DNA of 64,000 nucleotides from Microbacterium cremeum (lineage in GTDB: Bacteria; Actinomycetota; Actinomycetes; Actinomycetales; Microbacteriaceae). Made by a program: the position numbers and the translations under genes. Shown here piece by piece: positions 35,823 through 44,396 of this stretch. Numbering within the stretch: the stretch's first letter is position 1; the number at the start of each line of letters is the position of its first letter. The stretch covers positions 1,922,001 to 1,986,000 of the forward strand of contig NZ_CP063812.1 in the NCBI RefSeq assembly GCF_015277855.1. Direction: 5' to 3'. A model generated the notes under the pieces. That model saw only the letters and a program-made list of their open reading frames with translations. It did no database searches and was not told the origin of the DNA.

Positions 35823-37547
35823 TCAGCCGCCGAGGGCCGACAGCCAGGACTTCCGTGCTTCGAGGGCCTCGGTCGCGGTCGCGATCGCCTTCTTGTCTCC
35901 CGACTTCTTCGCCGCTTCGAGCTCGTCCTCCAGCTTCTGGATGGAATCCATCAGCTGGCGGGTCATGTCGTTCGCACGCGCTTTGGTCTCGGGGTCGTTG
36001 CGCTTCCAGTCCGTCTCTTCGCGTGAACGCAGCGCCTGCTCGATCTTGCGGAGCTCGTCGTCGAGGGCGCGCTCGGCGTCGCGCGGGAAGATGCGGCCGA
36101 TGTCGTCCCACTGCCGCTGCACGTTGGTGAGCAGGGATCGCGCCTTCGCGAGGTCGCGTTCGTCGGCGACGGCCTTCGCCTGCTCGAGCAGGGCGCGCTT
36201 GGCCTCGATCTTCTCTCGCGAAGCCTCGGCGTCGGCGGCTTCGCGCTCGATGCGCGCGCCGTACAGCGCGTCGCCCGCGGCCTTGAAGCGTGCCCAGAGG
36301 GCATCGTCGACCTTCTTGCCGGCCCGACCGGCGGTCTTCCACTGGTCGAGCAGCTCGCGATACGCGGGGATGCCGTCCTCGCCCTTGGGAGCCAGCGCCT
36401 CGGCCTTCTCGACCAGGCGGGTCTTGCGGTCGCGGACGCCCTTGTGCGCCTCGTCGAGCTCGGCGTAGAACGCGCGGCGGTGCTTGTCGACGGTGGCGCG
36501 GGCATCGCGGAATCGCTTCCAGAGCTGCTGCGCGGTGGACTTCGGCAGCCGGGGACCGTGCTGCTGCTGCGACTGCCACTGGTCGAACAGCGCGTTCAGG
36601 TCGGCGGTCGCCTGCTTCCACTGCACCGAGCGCGGGTCGCGGGCGGCGAGAGCCTCCGCCTTCTCGACGAGCTCGGTGCGCGCCTTCACGGCGTCGTCGA
36701 CGGCCTGGCGTGCGGCGGCGGCCTCGGTGGCCGACTCCGCCGAGAGCGTCTCGGTGAGTGCGGCGATGCGCGTCTCGAGGCCCGCGAGGTCGCCCACGGC
36801 GGCGGCGCCCTCGATCTTCGCCTGCAGCGCGCGTGCGGTGGTGCGCAGATCGGACGCCGTGGCGCCGCCGCGACGGTGGCGCACCTCGAGCAGCGTCACC
36901 TCGCCGGCGAGATCGGCGTACTTGCGCTCGAAGTACGCGAGCGCCTCCTCGGGCGACCCGTCAGGGTACTGCCCGACGACGCGCCATCCTCCGGCTTCGC
37001 GCACCGACACGGTGCCGTCGTCGTCGACGCGGCCCCACGGCTCGTCGCTGCCACTGGTGGCCGGACGCGCCGCCGCGCGGCCTCCCATCGCGGCCATGAT
37101 GTCGGCCGGCGACGCGGGTGCGGGCCGTGCCGGCGCGGGCGCCGCTGCCTCGTCGTCGGCGGTCGGCTCTGCCGCGGACTCAGCCTCAGCCTCGGCCTCA
37201 GCGGGCACAGGCTCAGCCTCAGCGGGCACAGGCTCGGCGTCCGCCGCCGGCTCCGCGGCCGTGGGCTCGGTGGCGGGCTCAGCGCCCGGCTCGGCGACCG
37301 TGGGTTCAGTCTCGGCCCCGGCTGCCTCGTCGGCCTCACCGGCGGCGGGCTCGGCCTGCGCCTGCGCGCCGGACTCGCTCGGCTCGGCCGGCGCGTCGTC
37401 CGAGGAGGCGGCGTCAGGCGCATCGTCGGAGGCGGCGGCGACGTTCTCCGCCGCCACGACTTCGTCGGCGGTGGACGCCTCGGAACCGCTGGTCTCGGGG
37501 CTCTCGAGAGCGTCGTTGTCGGGCTGGGGGTCTGCTGCGGCAGTCAC
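35823..37547 (-). CDS. DUF349-repeat protein
   Basis: The 574-residue protein has an acidic Ala/Glu/Pro-rich N-terminal third (to about 165), a short strand region (VDDDGTVSVREAGGWRVVGQ), and then a long helical stretch of DUF349 repeats (about 245-570), each with W-K/Q and LWxRF-type motifs such as LWKRFRDAR and LWARFKAAGD. DUF349 proteins are coiled, nucleic-acid- or ribosome-associated; the role is not settled. GTG 37547 is chosen because a GAGGTG site lies seven bases upstream; GTG 37598 is an alternative. Confidence 0.82.
   Translation of the reverse strand: MTAAADPQPDNDALESPETSGSEASTADEVVAAENVAAASDDAPDAASSDDAPAEPSESGAQAQAEPAAGEADEAAGAETEPTVAEPGAEPATEPTAAEPAADAEPVPAEAEPVPAEAEAEAESAAEPTADDEAAAPAPARPAPASPADIMAAMGGRAAARPATSGSDEPWGRVDDDGTVSVREAGGWRVVGQYPDGSPEEALAYFERKYADLAGEVTLLEVRHRRGGATASDLRTTARALQAKIEGAAAVGDLAGLETRIAALTETLSAESATEAAAARQAVDDAVKARTELVEKAEALAARDPRSVQWKQATADLNALFDQWQSQQQHGPRLPKSTAQQLWKRFRDARATVDKHRRAFYAELDEAHKGVRDRKTRLVEKAEALAPKGEDGIPAYRELLDQWKTAGRAGKKVDDALWARFKAAGDALYGARIEREAADAEASREKIEAKRALLEQAKAVADERDLAKARSLLTNVQRQWDDIGRIFPRDAERALDDELRKIEQALRSREETDWKRNDPETKARANDMTRQLMDSIQKLEDELEAAKKSGDKKAIATATEALEARKSWLSALGG
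37198..37239 (-). repeat. Two tandem 21-bp units in the DUF349 N-terminal region
   Basis: The 21-bp unit TCAGCGGGCACAGGCTCRGCS occurs twice in direct order and codes EAEPVPA repeats. It is a local slippage duplication inside the low-complexity part. Confidence 0.7.
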
Positions 37548-37646
37548 GGGATGCACCTCATCACGGCTTGCGCCGTCTGTGGGAGTAGGACGGCTCACAA
37601 GCCTAGTACGGCGGATGCCTCGTTCCCGGTGACTCGGATCTCCGTG

Positions 37647-37955
37647 TCAGGGAGTCGGGGTGGGTTCGCCGCTCGGGTCGGGAGCCGGTGCGGTGTCCGT
37701 GGGGCTCGGCGTCATGCCTGTGGGAGTCGGCGTGGGAACAGGCTCGGGCGCTCCCGGACCGGCGACGAAGTACACCGTCTGGGCGGCGACGATCCCGACG
37801 ATCAACAGGCCGCCGGCGATCCCGGCGATCAGGTTGTCACGTGTGCGGCGCCGGGCCTGACCCTGGTGGAACTGACGACGCGCCTGATACAGCCGCGTCC
37901 GCTCGCGCGCTGCGCGTGCCTCGCGATCCTTCCGGTCCTTCGATCCGACCGCCAC
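37647..37955 (-). CDS. Small membrane-anchor protein resembling the N-terminus of actinobacterial cyclophilins
   Basis: The 102-residue protein starts MAVGSKDRKDREARAARER, continues with a basic helix and has one membrane helix (IAGIAGGLLIVGIVAAQTVYF, about residues 46-66). It ends in a 30-residue Pro/Thr tail. The basic helix plus helix pattern recalls the anchor of membrane-bound peptidyl-prolyl isomerases found at this locus in related genera. Here the enzyme domain is absent. GTG 37955 has GGAGG six bases upstream, a strong site. It lies upstream of the DUF349 gene on the same strand. Confidence 0.7.
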   Translation of the reverse strand: MAVGSKDRKDREARAARERTRLYQARRQFHQGQARRRTRDNLIAGIAGGLLIVGIVAAQTVYFVAGPGAPEPVPTPTPTGMTPSPTDTAPAPDPSGEPTPTP

Positions 37956-38058
37956 GGCGCCTCCTTCGATCCGGACCCTCCGCCCGGGCCGGGTTGATCC
38001 TACGGCGCGGCCGGTGCACCGGCCAAACCTCGCCCGGTCCGGTGTCGCACCCGCGGGA

Positions 38059-38064
38059 TAGCCT
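38059..38064 (+). promoter_or_regulatory. Candidate -10 box of rarA (leaderless)
   Basis: TAGCCT is followed by six bases and the GTG at 38071, with the same GATAGCCTGGA context as thrS. Confidence 0.45.
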
Positions 38065-38070
38065 GGAAAG

Positions 38071-39477
38071 GTGACAACCCCCGTTCCCTCTCCGCGCGCG
38101 GCCGGCGCGTCGCGCGGAGCCTCGGGGAGCGCGGGCACGCCGGCGGCCCTGTTCCAGGGGCAGACCCCGCTCGCGGTGCGCATGCGACCCACCTCGCTGG
38201 ATGAGGTCGCGGGTCAGTCGCACCTCTTGCGCCCGGGATCGCCACTGGTCGCCCTGGCCAATCCCGACGCGCCGACCCGCGCCGCGACATCCGTCATCCT
38301 GTGGGGGCCTCCTGGAACGGGCAAGACGACCCTCGCCCAGGCGATCGCGCGCTCGTCGGGTCGGCGTTTCGTCGAGTTGTCGGCGGTCACCGCGGGCGTG
38401 CGCGACGTGCGCGAGGTCATGCAGGAGGCGCTGACCCAGCGCGACCTGTACGACCAGTCGACGATCCTGTTCCTCGACGAGATCCACCGCTTCACCAAGG
38501 CGCAGCAGGACGCGCTCCTCCCGGGCGTCGAGAACGGATGGGTCGTGCTGATCGCCGCCACGACCGAGAACCCGTCGTTCTCGGTGATCTCGCCCCTGCT
38601 GTCCCGCTCGCTCCTGCTGACCCTCAAGCCGCTCACCGACGACGACCTGCGCATGCTCGTCGACCGCGCCGTCGCGGACCCCCGTGGCCTGGCCGCGACC
38701 GTCTCGCTCGGCGACGATGCGAAGGATGCGCTGGTCAGACTCGCCTCGGGCGATGCGCGCCGAGCGCTCACCGCACTCGAGGCCGCGGCATCCCTCGCCG
38801 TCCCCGCCGATGACGACGACGGGACGGATGCCGAGACCCTGCCCTCGATCACGGCCGAGCATGTCGCGCAGGCCGTCGACCGCGCACTGCTGCGCTACGA
38901 CCGGCAGGGCGACGAGCACTACGACGTCATCAGCGCCTTCATCAAGTCGATCAGGGGCTCCGACGTCGACGCCGCGATCCACTATCTCGCGCGCATGATC
39001 GAGGCGGGGGAGGACCCGCGGTTCATCGCGCGGCGCCTGATCATCTCGGCCGCCGAAGACATCGGGCTGGCCGACCCCCAGGCGCTGCCGATCGCCGTCG
39101 CGGCCGCCGACGCCGTGCAGTTCATCGGCATGCCCGAGGGCCGCATCCCACTGGCAGAGGCGACGGCGTACCTCGCGACCACCGCGAAGTCGAACGCCGC
39201 CTACCTCGCGATCGACGCGGCCATCGCCGACGTGCGCGCGGGTGGGTTCGGGCGCGTGCCGGTGCATCTGCGCGACGCCCACTATCCCGGCGCGAAGCGG
39301 CTCGGCCACGGCAAGGGGTACGTGTACCCGCACGACTCCGAGATCGGCGTCGCACCGCAGCAGTACCTGCCCGACGAGCTCCGCGGTCGTCGCTACTACG
39401 CGCCGAAGTCGCTCGGCGCCGAACGCGACGTCCAGGCCCGTCTCGAGAAGATCCGCCGCATCCTGGACGGCGACTGA
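38071..39477 (+). CDS. rarA: Replication-associated recombination protein RarA (MgsA)
   Basis: This is a 468-residue clamp-loader-like AAA+ ATPase that acts at stalled replication forks. Walker A is GPPGTGKTTLAQ near 84, Walker B ILFLDEIHRF near 132, sensor 1 AATTENPSF, and the C-terminal tetramer domain carries ARMIEAGEDPRFIARRL, AYLATTAKSNAAY and HLRDAHYPGAKRLGHGKGY. About 40 extra residues precede the core. It is monocistronic by its surroundings. Confidence 0.94.
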   Translation: MTTPVPSPRAAGASRGASGSAGTPAALFQGQTPLAVRMRPTSLDEVAGQSHLLRPGSPLVALANPDAPTRAATSVILWGPPGTGKTTLAQAIARSSGRRFVELSAVTAGVRDVREVMQEALTQRDLYDQSTILFLDEIHRFTKAQQDALLPGVENGWVVLIAATTENPSFSVISPLLSRSLLLTLKPLTDDDLRMLVDRAVADPRGLAATVSLGDDAKDALVRLASGDARRALTALEAAASLAVPADDDDGTDAETLPSITAEHVAQAVDRALLRYDRQGDEHYDVISAFIKSIRGSDVDAAIHYLARMIEAGEDPRFIARRLIISAAEDIGLADPQALPIAVAAADAVQFIGMPEGRIPLAEATAYLATTAKSNAAYLAIDAAIADVRAGGFGRVPVHLRDAHYPGAKRLGHGKGYVYPHDSEIGVAPQQYLPDELRGRRYYAPKSLGAERDVQARLEKIRRILDGD

Positions 39478-39495
39478 CGTCCCTCAGTGGAAGAT

Positions 39496-39518
39496 CCATA
39501 TCCCTTGTAGGGATATGG
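39496..39518. promoter_or_regulatory. Perfect 10-bp inverted repeat after rarA
   Basis: CCATATCCCT and AGGGATATGG flank a 3-bp TGT loop. The A+T-rich palindrome starts 19 bp after the rarA stop and 41 bp before the next gene. It could be an operator or an RNA hairpin; without a T-run it is a poor intrinsic terminator. Confidence 0.5.
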
Positions 39519-39562
39519 TAGGTCGCGTGCATCAGGTGATCCACGAGGAGCTTCGGCTGTGA
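39515..39562 (+). CDS. Possible 15-codon leader ORF ahead of the small membrane protein
   Basis: An ATG inside the palindrome opens a 15-codon frame (MVGRVHQVIHEELRL). Its TGA overlaps the GTG of the next gene in a GTGA, the same coupling used by real operon genes here. A TAGGGA-like box inside the hairpin could make it leaderless. It could be chance. Confidence 0.25.
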   Translation: MVGRVHQVIHEELRL

Positions 39563-39945
39563 ACACGCCGGCCGTCATCGCGAGCCTCGTGGCGTGCGCC
39601 GTGCTCGGTGCCCTCGCCGTGCTGCAGCTGTGCGTCGCCGCGGGCGCACCGTGGGGCCGCCTGGTGTGGGGCGGGCAGCACCGTGTGCTGCCGACGCGGC
39701 TGCGAGTGGGAAGTGCCGTCGCCGTCGCCCTGTACACCGGAATCGCCGTGGTGCTGGCCAGCCGAGCCGGACTCCTTCCCGGTGGCGACACCGTCGTCGT
39801 CCGCGTGCTCACGTGGGTGCTCTTCGCCTACTTCGTCGTCGGCATCGCGATGAACGCGATCTCGCGCAGCCGCACCGAACGACTCACGATGACCCCGGTG
39901 TGCATCGTGCTCGCCGCCGCGACCCTCGTCGTCGCGCTCAGCTGA
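39559..39945 (+). CDS. Small four-helix membrane protein of unknown function
   Basis: The 128-residue protein has four hydrophobic segments (about 5-27, 50-70, 80-102 and 108-126) with short loops; the second loop carries WGGQHRVLP. I do not recognise a named family. The GTG has GAGGAG about nine bases upstream. It stands between rarA and rpsD. Confidence 0.7.
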   Translation: MNTPAVIASLVACAVLGALAVLQLCVAAGAPWGRLVWGGQHRVLPTRLRVGSAVAVALYTGIAVVLASRAGLLPGGDTVVVRVLTWVLFAYFVVGIAMNAISRSRTERLTMTPVCIVLAAATLVVALS

Positions 39946-39973
39946 GGCCAAAGGGCACCGACAGCAGGTCTGG

Positions 39974-39979
39974 TAAGCT
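39974..39979 (+). promoter_or_regulatory. Candidate -10 box of rpsD
   Basis: TAAGCT lies 148 bp before the rpsD start, just upstream of the structured leader. Confidence 0.4.
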
Positions 39980-40009
39980 AGAGCGGCTCGAAACCGAGTT
40001 TTCGGGCAT

Positions 40010-40072
40010 CCCCTCTCTTCTTCACCACCTTCCGGCATGCCCCGGCGTGCAGTCCGGAAGGGCGAAGAGGGG
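40010..40072 (+). ncRNA. Structured 5' leader of rpsD, candidate S4 autoregulatory element
   Basis: The leader folds into one long hairpin. The outer stem is CCCCTCTCTTC with GAAGAGGGG (one bulge), the middle stem CCTTCCGG with CCGGAAGG, and the inner stem GCATGCC with GGCGTGC closed by CC. The ribosome-binding site lies 40 nt beyond. S4 leaders that bind S4 and control translation are established in other phyla; this one is inferred from structure and position. Confidence 0.5.
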
Positions 40073-40126
40073 CGATACGCCCGCGAGCCGTGAAAGACAC
40101 GGCAGCGTCATCGAAAGGAACACTTC

Positions 40127-40756
40127 GTGGCTACGAAGTCCCAGGACCGCCGCAAGGTGCGTCTGTCGCGCGCCCTCGGCGTCGCACTCACCCCCAAGGC
40201 GGCCAAGTACCTCGAGAAGCGTCCCTACGCTCCGGGCGAGCACGGCCGCACCAAGCGCAAGCAGGACAGCGACTACGCCGTCCGTCTTCGCGAGAAGCAG
40301 CGTCTGCGCGAGCAGTACGGCATCCGCGAGAAGCAGCTGCGCATCCAGTTCGAGGAGGCCCGCCGCACCCAGGGCCTGACCGGTGAGAACCTCGTCGAGC
40401 AGCTCGAGATGCGTCTCGACGCCCTCGTGGTCCGCGCCGGCTTCGCCCGCACCACCGCGCAGGCCCGCCAGCTCGTCGTGCACCGCCACATCCTCGTGGA
40501 CGGCCAGCTCGTCGACCGCCCGTCGTTCCGCGTGAAGCCGGGTCAGCTCATCCACGTCAAGCCCAAGAGCGAGGGCCTCGAGCCCTTCCAGGTGGCGGCC
40601 GCCGGCGGTCACGCCGACGTCCTGCCCCCGGTTCCGGGCTACCTCGAGGTCGAGCTCGACAAGCTCCAGGCCCGTCTCGTGCGTCGCCCCAAGCGCGCCG
40701 AGGTCCCCGTGACCTGTGAAGTGCAGCTCGTCGTCGAGTACTACGCCGCCCGCTAA
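40127..40756 (+). CDS. rpsD: 30S ribosomal protein S4
   Basis: The 209-residue primary assembly protein binds 16S rRNA. It shows RKVRLSRALGVALTPKAAKYLEKRPYAPGEHG, the basic KRKQDSDY, and the S4 domain (about 95-160) with RLDALVVRAGFARTTAQARQLVVHRHILVDG. As usual in this lineage it is not in the alpha operon with rpoA. It has its own promoter and a long leader, and ends before a strong terminator. Confidence 0.97.
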   Translation: MATKSQDRRKVRLSRALGVALTPKAAKYLEKRPYAPGEHGRTKRKQDSDYAVRLREKQRLREQYGIREKQLRIQFEEARRTQGLTGENLVEQLEMRLDALVVRAGFARTTAQARQLVVHRHILVDGQLVDRPSFRVKPGQLIHVKPKSEGLEPFQVAAAGGHADVLPPVPGYLEVELDKLQARLVRRPKRAEVPVTCEVQLVVEYYAAR

Positions 40757-40819
40757 GGCTGCGACCGGACGCGGCGCGGTTCGCGTTCCGTCTCGCTTCG
40801 CTCGCTCAGCGACCGGAGC

Positions 40820-40853
40820 ACGAAGGGCGTCGGGGAGACCCGGCGCCCTTCGT
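40820..40853 (+). terminator. Rho-independent terminator after rpsD
   Basis: ACGAAGGGCGTCGGG pairs with CCCGGCGCCCTTCGT (one G-T pair), a 15-bp stem with a 4-nt loop followed by CATTTCG. Confidence 0.75.
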
Positions 40854-40863
40854 CATTTCGCTC

Positions 40864-40869
40864 TACGAT
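40864..40869 (+). promoter_or_regulatory. Candidate -10 box of the small gene before alaS
   Basis: TACGAT lies 39 bp before the ATG at 40909, with GAGGAG between them. Confidence 0.35.
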
Positions 40870-40908
40870 GGAGGGATGCCGCGCCCGGCGGCCGCGAGGA
40901 GTGCTGAC

Positions 40909-41193
40909 ATGAAGACCCTGGTGTGGTTCCTGTTCGGAGTTGCCGGTGGATTCGTCGTGGCCCACTTCATGAACAAGGACCCGCGGGGGCACGAGATCCT
41001 CGCCGACGTCGATGCCCGCATCACCGAGTTCACCGACCGCATCGCGGACGCCTACCGCGAGCAGGAGTCGCGGTTCGCGGGACTGGTCGAGGACGCCCGG
41101 GGTGCTGCGGCCGAGACCGTCGCGAACGCCAAGGCGGCAGCATCCGACGCCGCCGACGCAGCCTCCGAGACCGCACGAAAGCTCACCGACTGA
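40909..41193 (+). CDS. Small membrane protein with amphipathic Ala-rich tail
   Basis: The 94-residue protein has one helix at the N-terminus (TLVWFLFGVAGGFVVAHF) followed by an Ala/Asp/Glu-rich, probably coiled or amphipathic region (AKAAASDAADAASETARKL). It resembles YtxH-like small proteins in layout. ATG 40909 is preferred over ATG 40876 because GAGGAG lies nine bases upstream and the helix then starts at residue 3. It precedes alaS by 63 nt. Confidence 0.68.
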   Translation: MKTLVWFLFGVAGGFVVAHFMNKDPRGHEILADVDARITEFTDRIADAYREQESRFAGLVEDARGAAAETVANAKAAASDAADAASETARKLTD

Positions 41194-41256
41194 TCCAGCG
41201 ATCATGCCGTCCCCGGTCGGGCCGGGGCGGATGACCGCGCCATGGCAAGGACCCGA

Positions 41257-43914
41257 ATGAAGACCGCCGAGATCGCCCAGCGCTTCCTCGACTATTTCGA
41301 GAAGAACGGCCACACCATCGTGCCGTCGGCATCGCTCGTGACCGACGACCCTGCGCTGCTGTTCACGGTGGCGGGCATGGTCCCGTTCATCCCGTACCTC
41401 TCGGGCGACGTGCCCGCGCCGTACCCGCGGGCGGCCGACAACCAGAAGTGCATCCGCACCAACGACATCGAAGAGGTCGGCAAGACGCCGCGTCACGGCA
41501 CGTTCTTCCAGATGCTCGGCAACTGGTCGTTCGGCGACTACTTCAAGGAGGGCGCGATCCGCTACGCGTGGGATCTGCTCACCGCGCCCGAGGCGGACGG
41601 CGGCCTCGGCTTCGACCCGAAGGACCTGTGGGTCACCGTGTACGAGGAGGACGACGAGGCGCACGACCTCTGGCTGCGCCTCACCGAGCTGCCCGAAGAG
41701 CGCATCCAGCGTCTCGGCAAAGACACGAACTACTGGAGCACGGGCCTGCCCGGCCCTGCTGGACCCTGCTCCGAGATCTTCTTCGACCGCGGTCCCGCGT
41801 ACGGCATCGACGGCGGACCGGCCACCGACGACGACCGGTACGTGGAGATCTGGAACCTCGTGTTCATGCAGTACGAGATCACGAACGTCCGATCGAAGTA
41901 CGACTTCGACATCGTGGGGGAGCTGCCCGCGAAGAACATCGACACCGGCATGGGCCTGGAGCGCATCGCGTTCATCAAGCAGGGCGTCGACAACATGTAC
42001 GAGACCGATCAGGTGCGCCCGGTGCTCGACAAGGCGGTCGAGCTCTCTGGCCGCACCTACGGAGCGAACCACGACGACGATGTGCGCTTCCGCGTCGTCG
42101 CCGACCACGTCCGCTCCTCGCTCATGCTCATGTCGGATGGCGTCACGCCGTCCAACGACGGCCGTGGCTACATCCTGCGGCGCCTCATGCGTCGCGCGAT
42201 CCGCTCGATGCGGCTGCTCGGCGTGGACGGACCGACGTTCGGCGAGCTTTTCACGGCCTCCCGCGATGCCATGAAGGACGCGTACCCGGAGGTCGAGGCC
42301 GACTGGCCGCGCATCTCGCAGTACGCCCTCGCCGAGGAGGCGACGTTCCTGCGGACCCTCGCCGCGGGTGAGACGATCCTCGACGACTCGCTGGCCGCGA
42401 CGAAGAAGGCCGGCGGGACGACGATAGACGGTGCCGAGGCCTTCCTGCTGCACGACACCTACGGGTTCCCGATCGATCTCACGCTCGAGATCGCCGAGGA
42501 GGCCGGGCTCACGGTCGACCGCGGCGCCTTCGACAGCCTCATGCAGGAGCAGCGCGCCCGCGCCAAGGCCGACGCCCGCGCACGCAAGCGCCAGCTCGCC
42601 GACACCAGCGTGTACCGCGACCTGCGTGCGAAGGGCGAGACGGTCTTCACGGGGTACACCGACCTCGAGACCGAGTCGCGCGTCCTCGGCATCCTGGTCG
42701 ACGGCGCTCCGGTCGACCGCGCGAGCGCGGGCCAGATCGCCGAGGTGATCCTCGCCGAGACCGCCCTGTACGCCGAGTCCGGCGGCCAGGTGGCCGACAA
42801 GGGCGTGATCGTGGGCCCCGGCTACGAGCTCGAGGTGCTCGACGTGCAGAAGCCGGTCGCGGGCCTGGTCAGCCACACCGTGGAGGTGACGTCCGGCGAG
42901 GTGGGAGTCGACCAGCCGGCGACCTCGATCGTGGACGCCGCGAACCGCCGCTCCGCGCGGCAGGCCCACTCCGCGACGCACCTGGTGCACGCGGCGCTGC
43001 GCGACACTCTCGGCAAGACGGCGACCCAGGCCGGGTCGCTCAACCGCGCCGGCTACATGCGCTTCGACTTCACGTGGGGCCAGGCGCTCTCGGACGCCAC
43101 GAAGACCGAGATCGAAGAGATCGCCAACAACGCCGTGCGCGACAACCTCGAGGTGACCACGCGCGTGCTCGCGCTGGACGAGGCGCGTTCGCTCGGTGCC
43201 ATGGCCCTGTTCGGCGAGAAGTACGGCGACACAGTGCGCATGGTCGACATCGGCGGTCCCTGGTCGCGTGAGCTCTGCGCGGGGACGCACGTGTCGACCA
43301 GCGCCGAGATCGGCGTCATCAGCCTCGTCGGCGAGTCGTCGGTGGGCGCGTCGAACCGCCGCGTCGAGGCGCTGGTCGGACTCGACGCGTTCCGGTCGCT
43401 GGCGGCCGAGCGTGCGCTGGTGTCGCAGCTGACGTCGACGCTGAAGGCTCCGCGGGAGCAGCTTCCCGCGCGGATCGCCGAGCTGCAGGCGAGCCTCAAG
43501 GCAGCCGAGAAGAAGATCGCGGCGCTCGAGGCGAAGGCCCTCGGCGACCGTCTGCCGGCGCTCGTCGCCGCCGCCGGCCGTGTGAACGGCACCCGCGTGG
43601 TGGCGGAGTCGCTCGGCGCGGCGTCGTCGGCCGACGACGTGCGCTCGCTCGCGCTGCAGGTGCGAGAGCGCCTGGGCTCGGACGCGGCCGTGGTCGCGCT
43701 CGGCGCCGAGGTGAACGGGCGCCCGGTGGTGATCGTGGCGACGAACGAGGCTGCACGCTCCGCCGGCGCGAAGGCCGGGGCCCTCGCGAAGGGCGCCGCT
43801 TCGGTGCTCGGCGGTGGCGGCGGCGGTCGTGACGACGTCGCGCAGGGCGGGGGGACGGATGCTGCGGCCCTGCCGGCGGCACTGGCCTCGGTGAAGGACG
43901 CACTCGGCGCGTGA
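41257..43914 (+). CDS. alaS: Alanyl-tRNA synthetase
   Basis: The 885-residue class II synthetase opens with MKTAEIAQRFLDYFEKNGHTIVPS. Catalytic motifs include CIRTNDIEEVGKTPRHGTFFQMLGNWSFGDYFK. The editing domain has the zinc motif HSATHLVHAALRD and CAGTH, and the C-terminal C-Ala domain (about 760-885) is Gly/Ala-rich with GGGGGGRDDVAQGGG. It charges tRNA-Ala and clears Ser/Gly errors. AAGGA six bases before ATG 41257 supports this start over ATG 41242. Confidence 0.96.
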   Translation: MKTAEIAQRFLDYFEKNGHTIVPSASLVTDDPALLFTVAGMVPFIPYLSGDVPAPYPRAADNQKCIRTNDIEEVGKTPRHGTFFQMLGNWSFGDYFKEGAIRYAWDLLTAPEADGGLGFDPKDLWVTVYEEDDEAHDLWLRLTELPEERIQRLGKDTNYWSTGLPGPAGPCSEIFFDRGPAYGIDGGPATDDDRYVEIWNLVFMQYEITNVRSKYDFDIVGELPAKNIDTGMGLERIAFIKQGVDNMYETDQVRPVLDKAVELSGRTYGANHDDDVRFRVVADHVRSSLMLMSDGVTPSNDGRGYILRRLMRRAIRSMRLLGVDGPTFGELFTASRDAMKDAYPEVEADWPRISQYALAEEATFLRTLAAGETILDDSLAATKKAGGTTIDGAEAFLLHDTYGFPIDLTLEIAEEAGLTVDRGAFDSLMQEQRARAKADARARKRQLADTSVYRDLRAKGETVFTGYTDLETESRVLGILVDGAPVDRASAGQIAEVILAETALYAESGGQVADKGVIVGPGYELEVLDVQKPVAGLVSHTVEVTSGEVGVDQPATSIVDAANRRSARQAHSATHLVHAALRDTLGKTATQAGSLNRAGYMRFDFTWGQALSDATKTEIEEIANNAVRDNLEVTTRVLALDEARSLGAMALFGEKYGDTVRMVDIGGPWSRELCAGTHVSTSAEIGVISLVGESSVGASNRRVEALVGLDAFRSLAAERALVSQLTSTLKAPREQLPARIAELQASLKAAEKKIAALEAKALGDRLPALVAAAGRVNGTRVVAESLGAASSADDVRSLALQVRERLGSDAAVVALGAEVNGRPVVIVATNEAARSAGAKAGALAKGAASVLGGGGGGRDDVAQGGGTDAAALPAALASVKDALGA

Positions 43915-43927
43915 ACGGACGGCTCCG

Positions 43928-44395
43928 ATGAGCGGATTCCGGCGGGGCGCACGCCTCGGCGTCGATGTGGGCACGGCTCGCGTCGGCGTCGCGCGCAGCG
44001 ACCCGGACGGGCTCCTGGCCACCCCGGTCGAGACCGTCCCGCGCGACGAGGGGGCGGTCGCTCGCGTCGTCGCGCTCGCGCAGGAGCACTCGGTCGTCGA
44101 GATCCTGGTCGGGCTGCCCCTGAATCTCCGCGGCGAGGACACCCGTTCGACGCTCGACGCACGGGAGTTCGCCGCAGCGGTGGCCGAGGCGGCCGGGACA
44201 CCCGTGCGCCTGATTGACGAACGACTTTCGACCGTGTCGGCACACGCGGCGCTGCGCGGTGCGGGCAGAACCCAGCGTTCCTCGCGTAGCATCGTTGACC
44301 AGGTCGCCGCAGTCGTCCTGCTGCAGCAAGCCCTCGACGTCGAGAAGAGCACAGGACGGCCCCCCGGCATCCCCGTCCCCCAGGAGCCCGCCTGA
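43928..44395 (+). CDS. ruvX: Putative pre-16S rRNA nuclease / Holliday-junction resolvase YqgF
   Basis: This is a 155-residue RNase H-fold protein. LGVDVGTARVGVARSDPDG carries the first acidic residue, EILVGLPLNLRGED the next, and a C-terminal KS..VDQVAAVVLLQ-type helix holds the last Asp. Homologues mature 16S rRNA ends and have been called resolvases. It lies between alaS and mltG, as in many bacteria, and ends one base before the mltG ATG. Confidence 0.92.
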   Translation: MSGFRRGARLGVDVGTARVGVARSDPDGLLATPVETVPRDEGAVARVVALAQEHSVVEILVGLPLNLRGEDTRSTLDAREFAAAVAEAAGTPVRLIDERLSTVSAHAALRGAGRTQRSSRSIVDQVAAVVLLQQALDVEKSTGRPPGIPVPQEPA

Positions 44396-44396
44396 C

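Noticed and set aside
37198..37239. 21-bp direct repeat considered as a regulatory iteron
   Set aside because: It lies inside the low-complexity coding region of the DUF349 gene and stays in frame.
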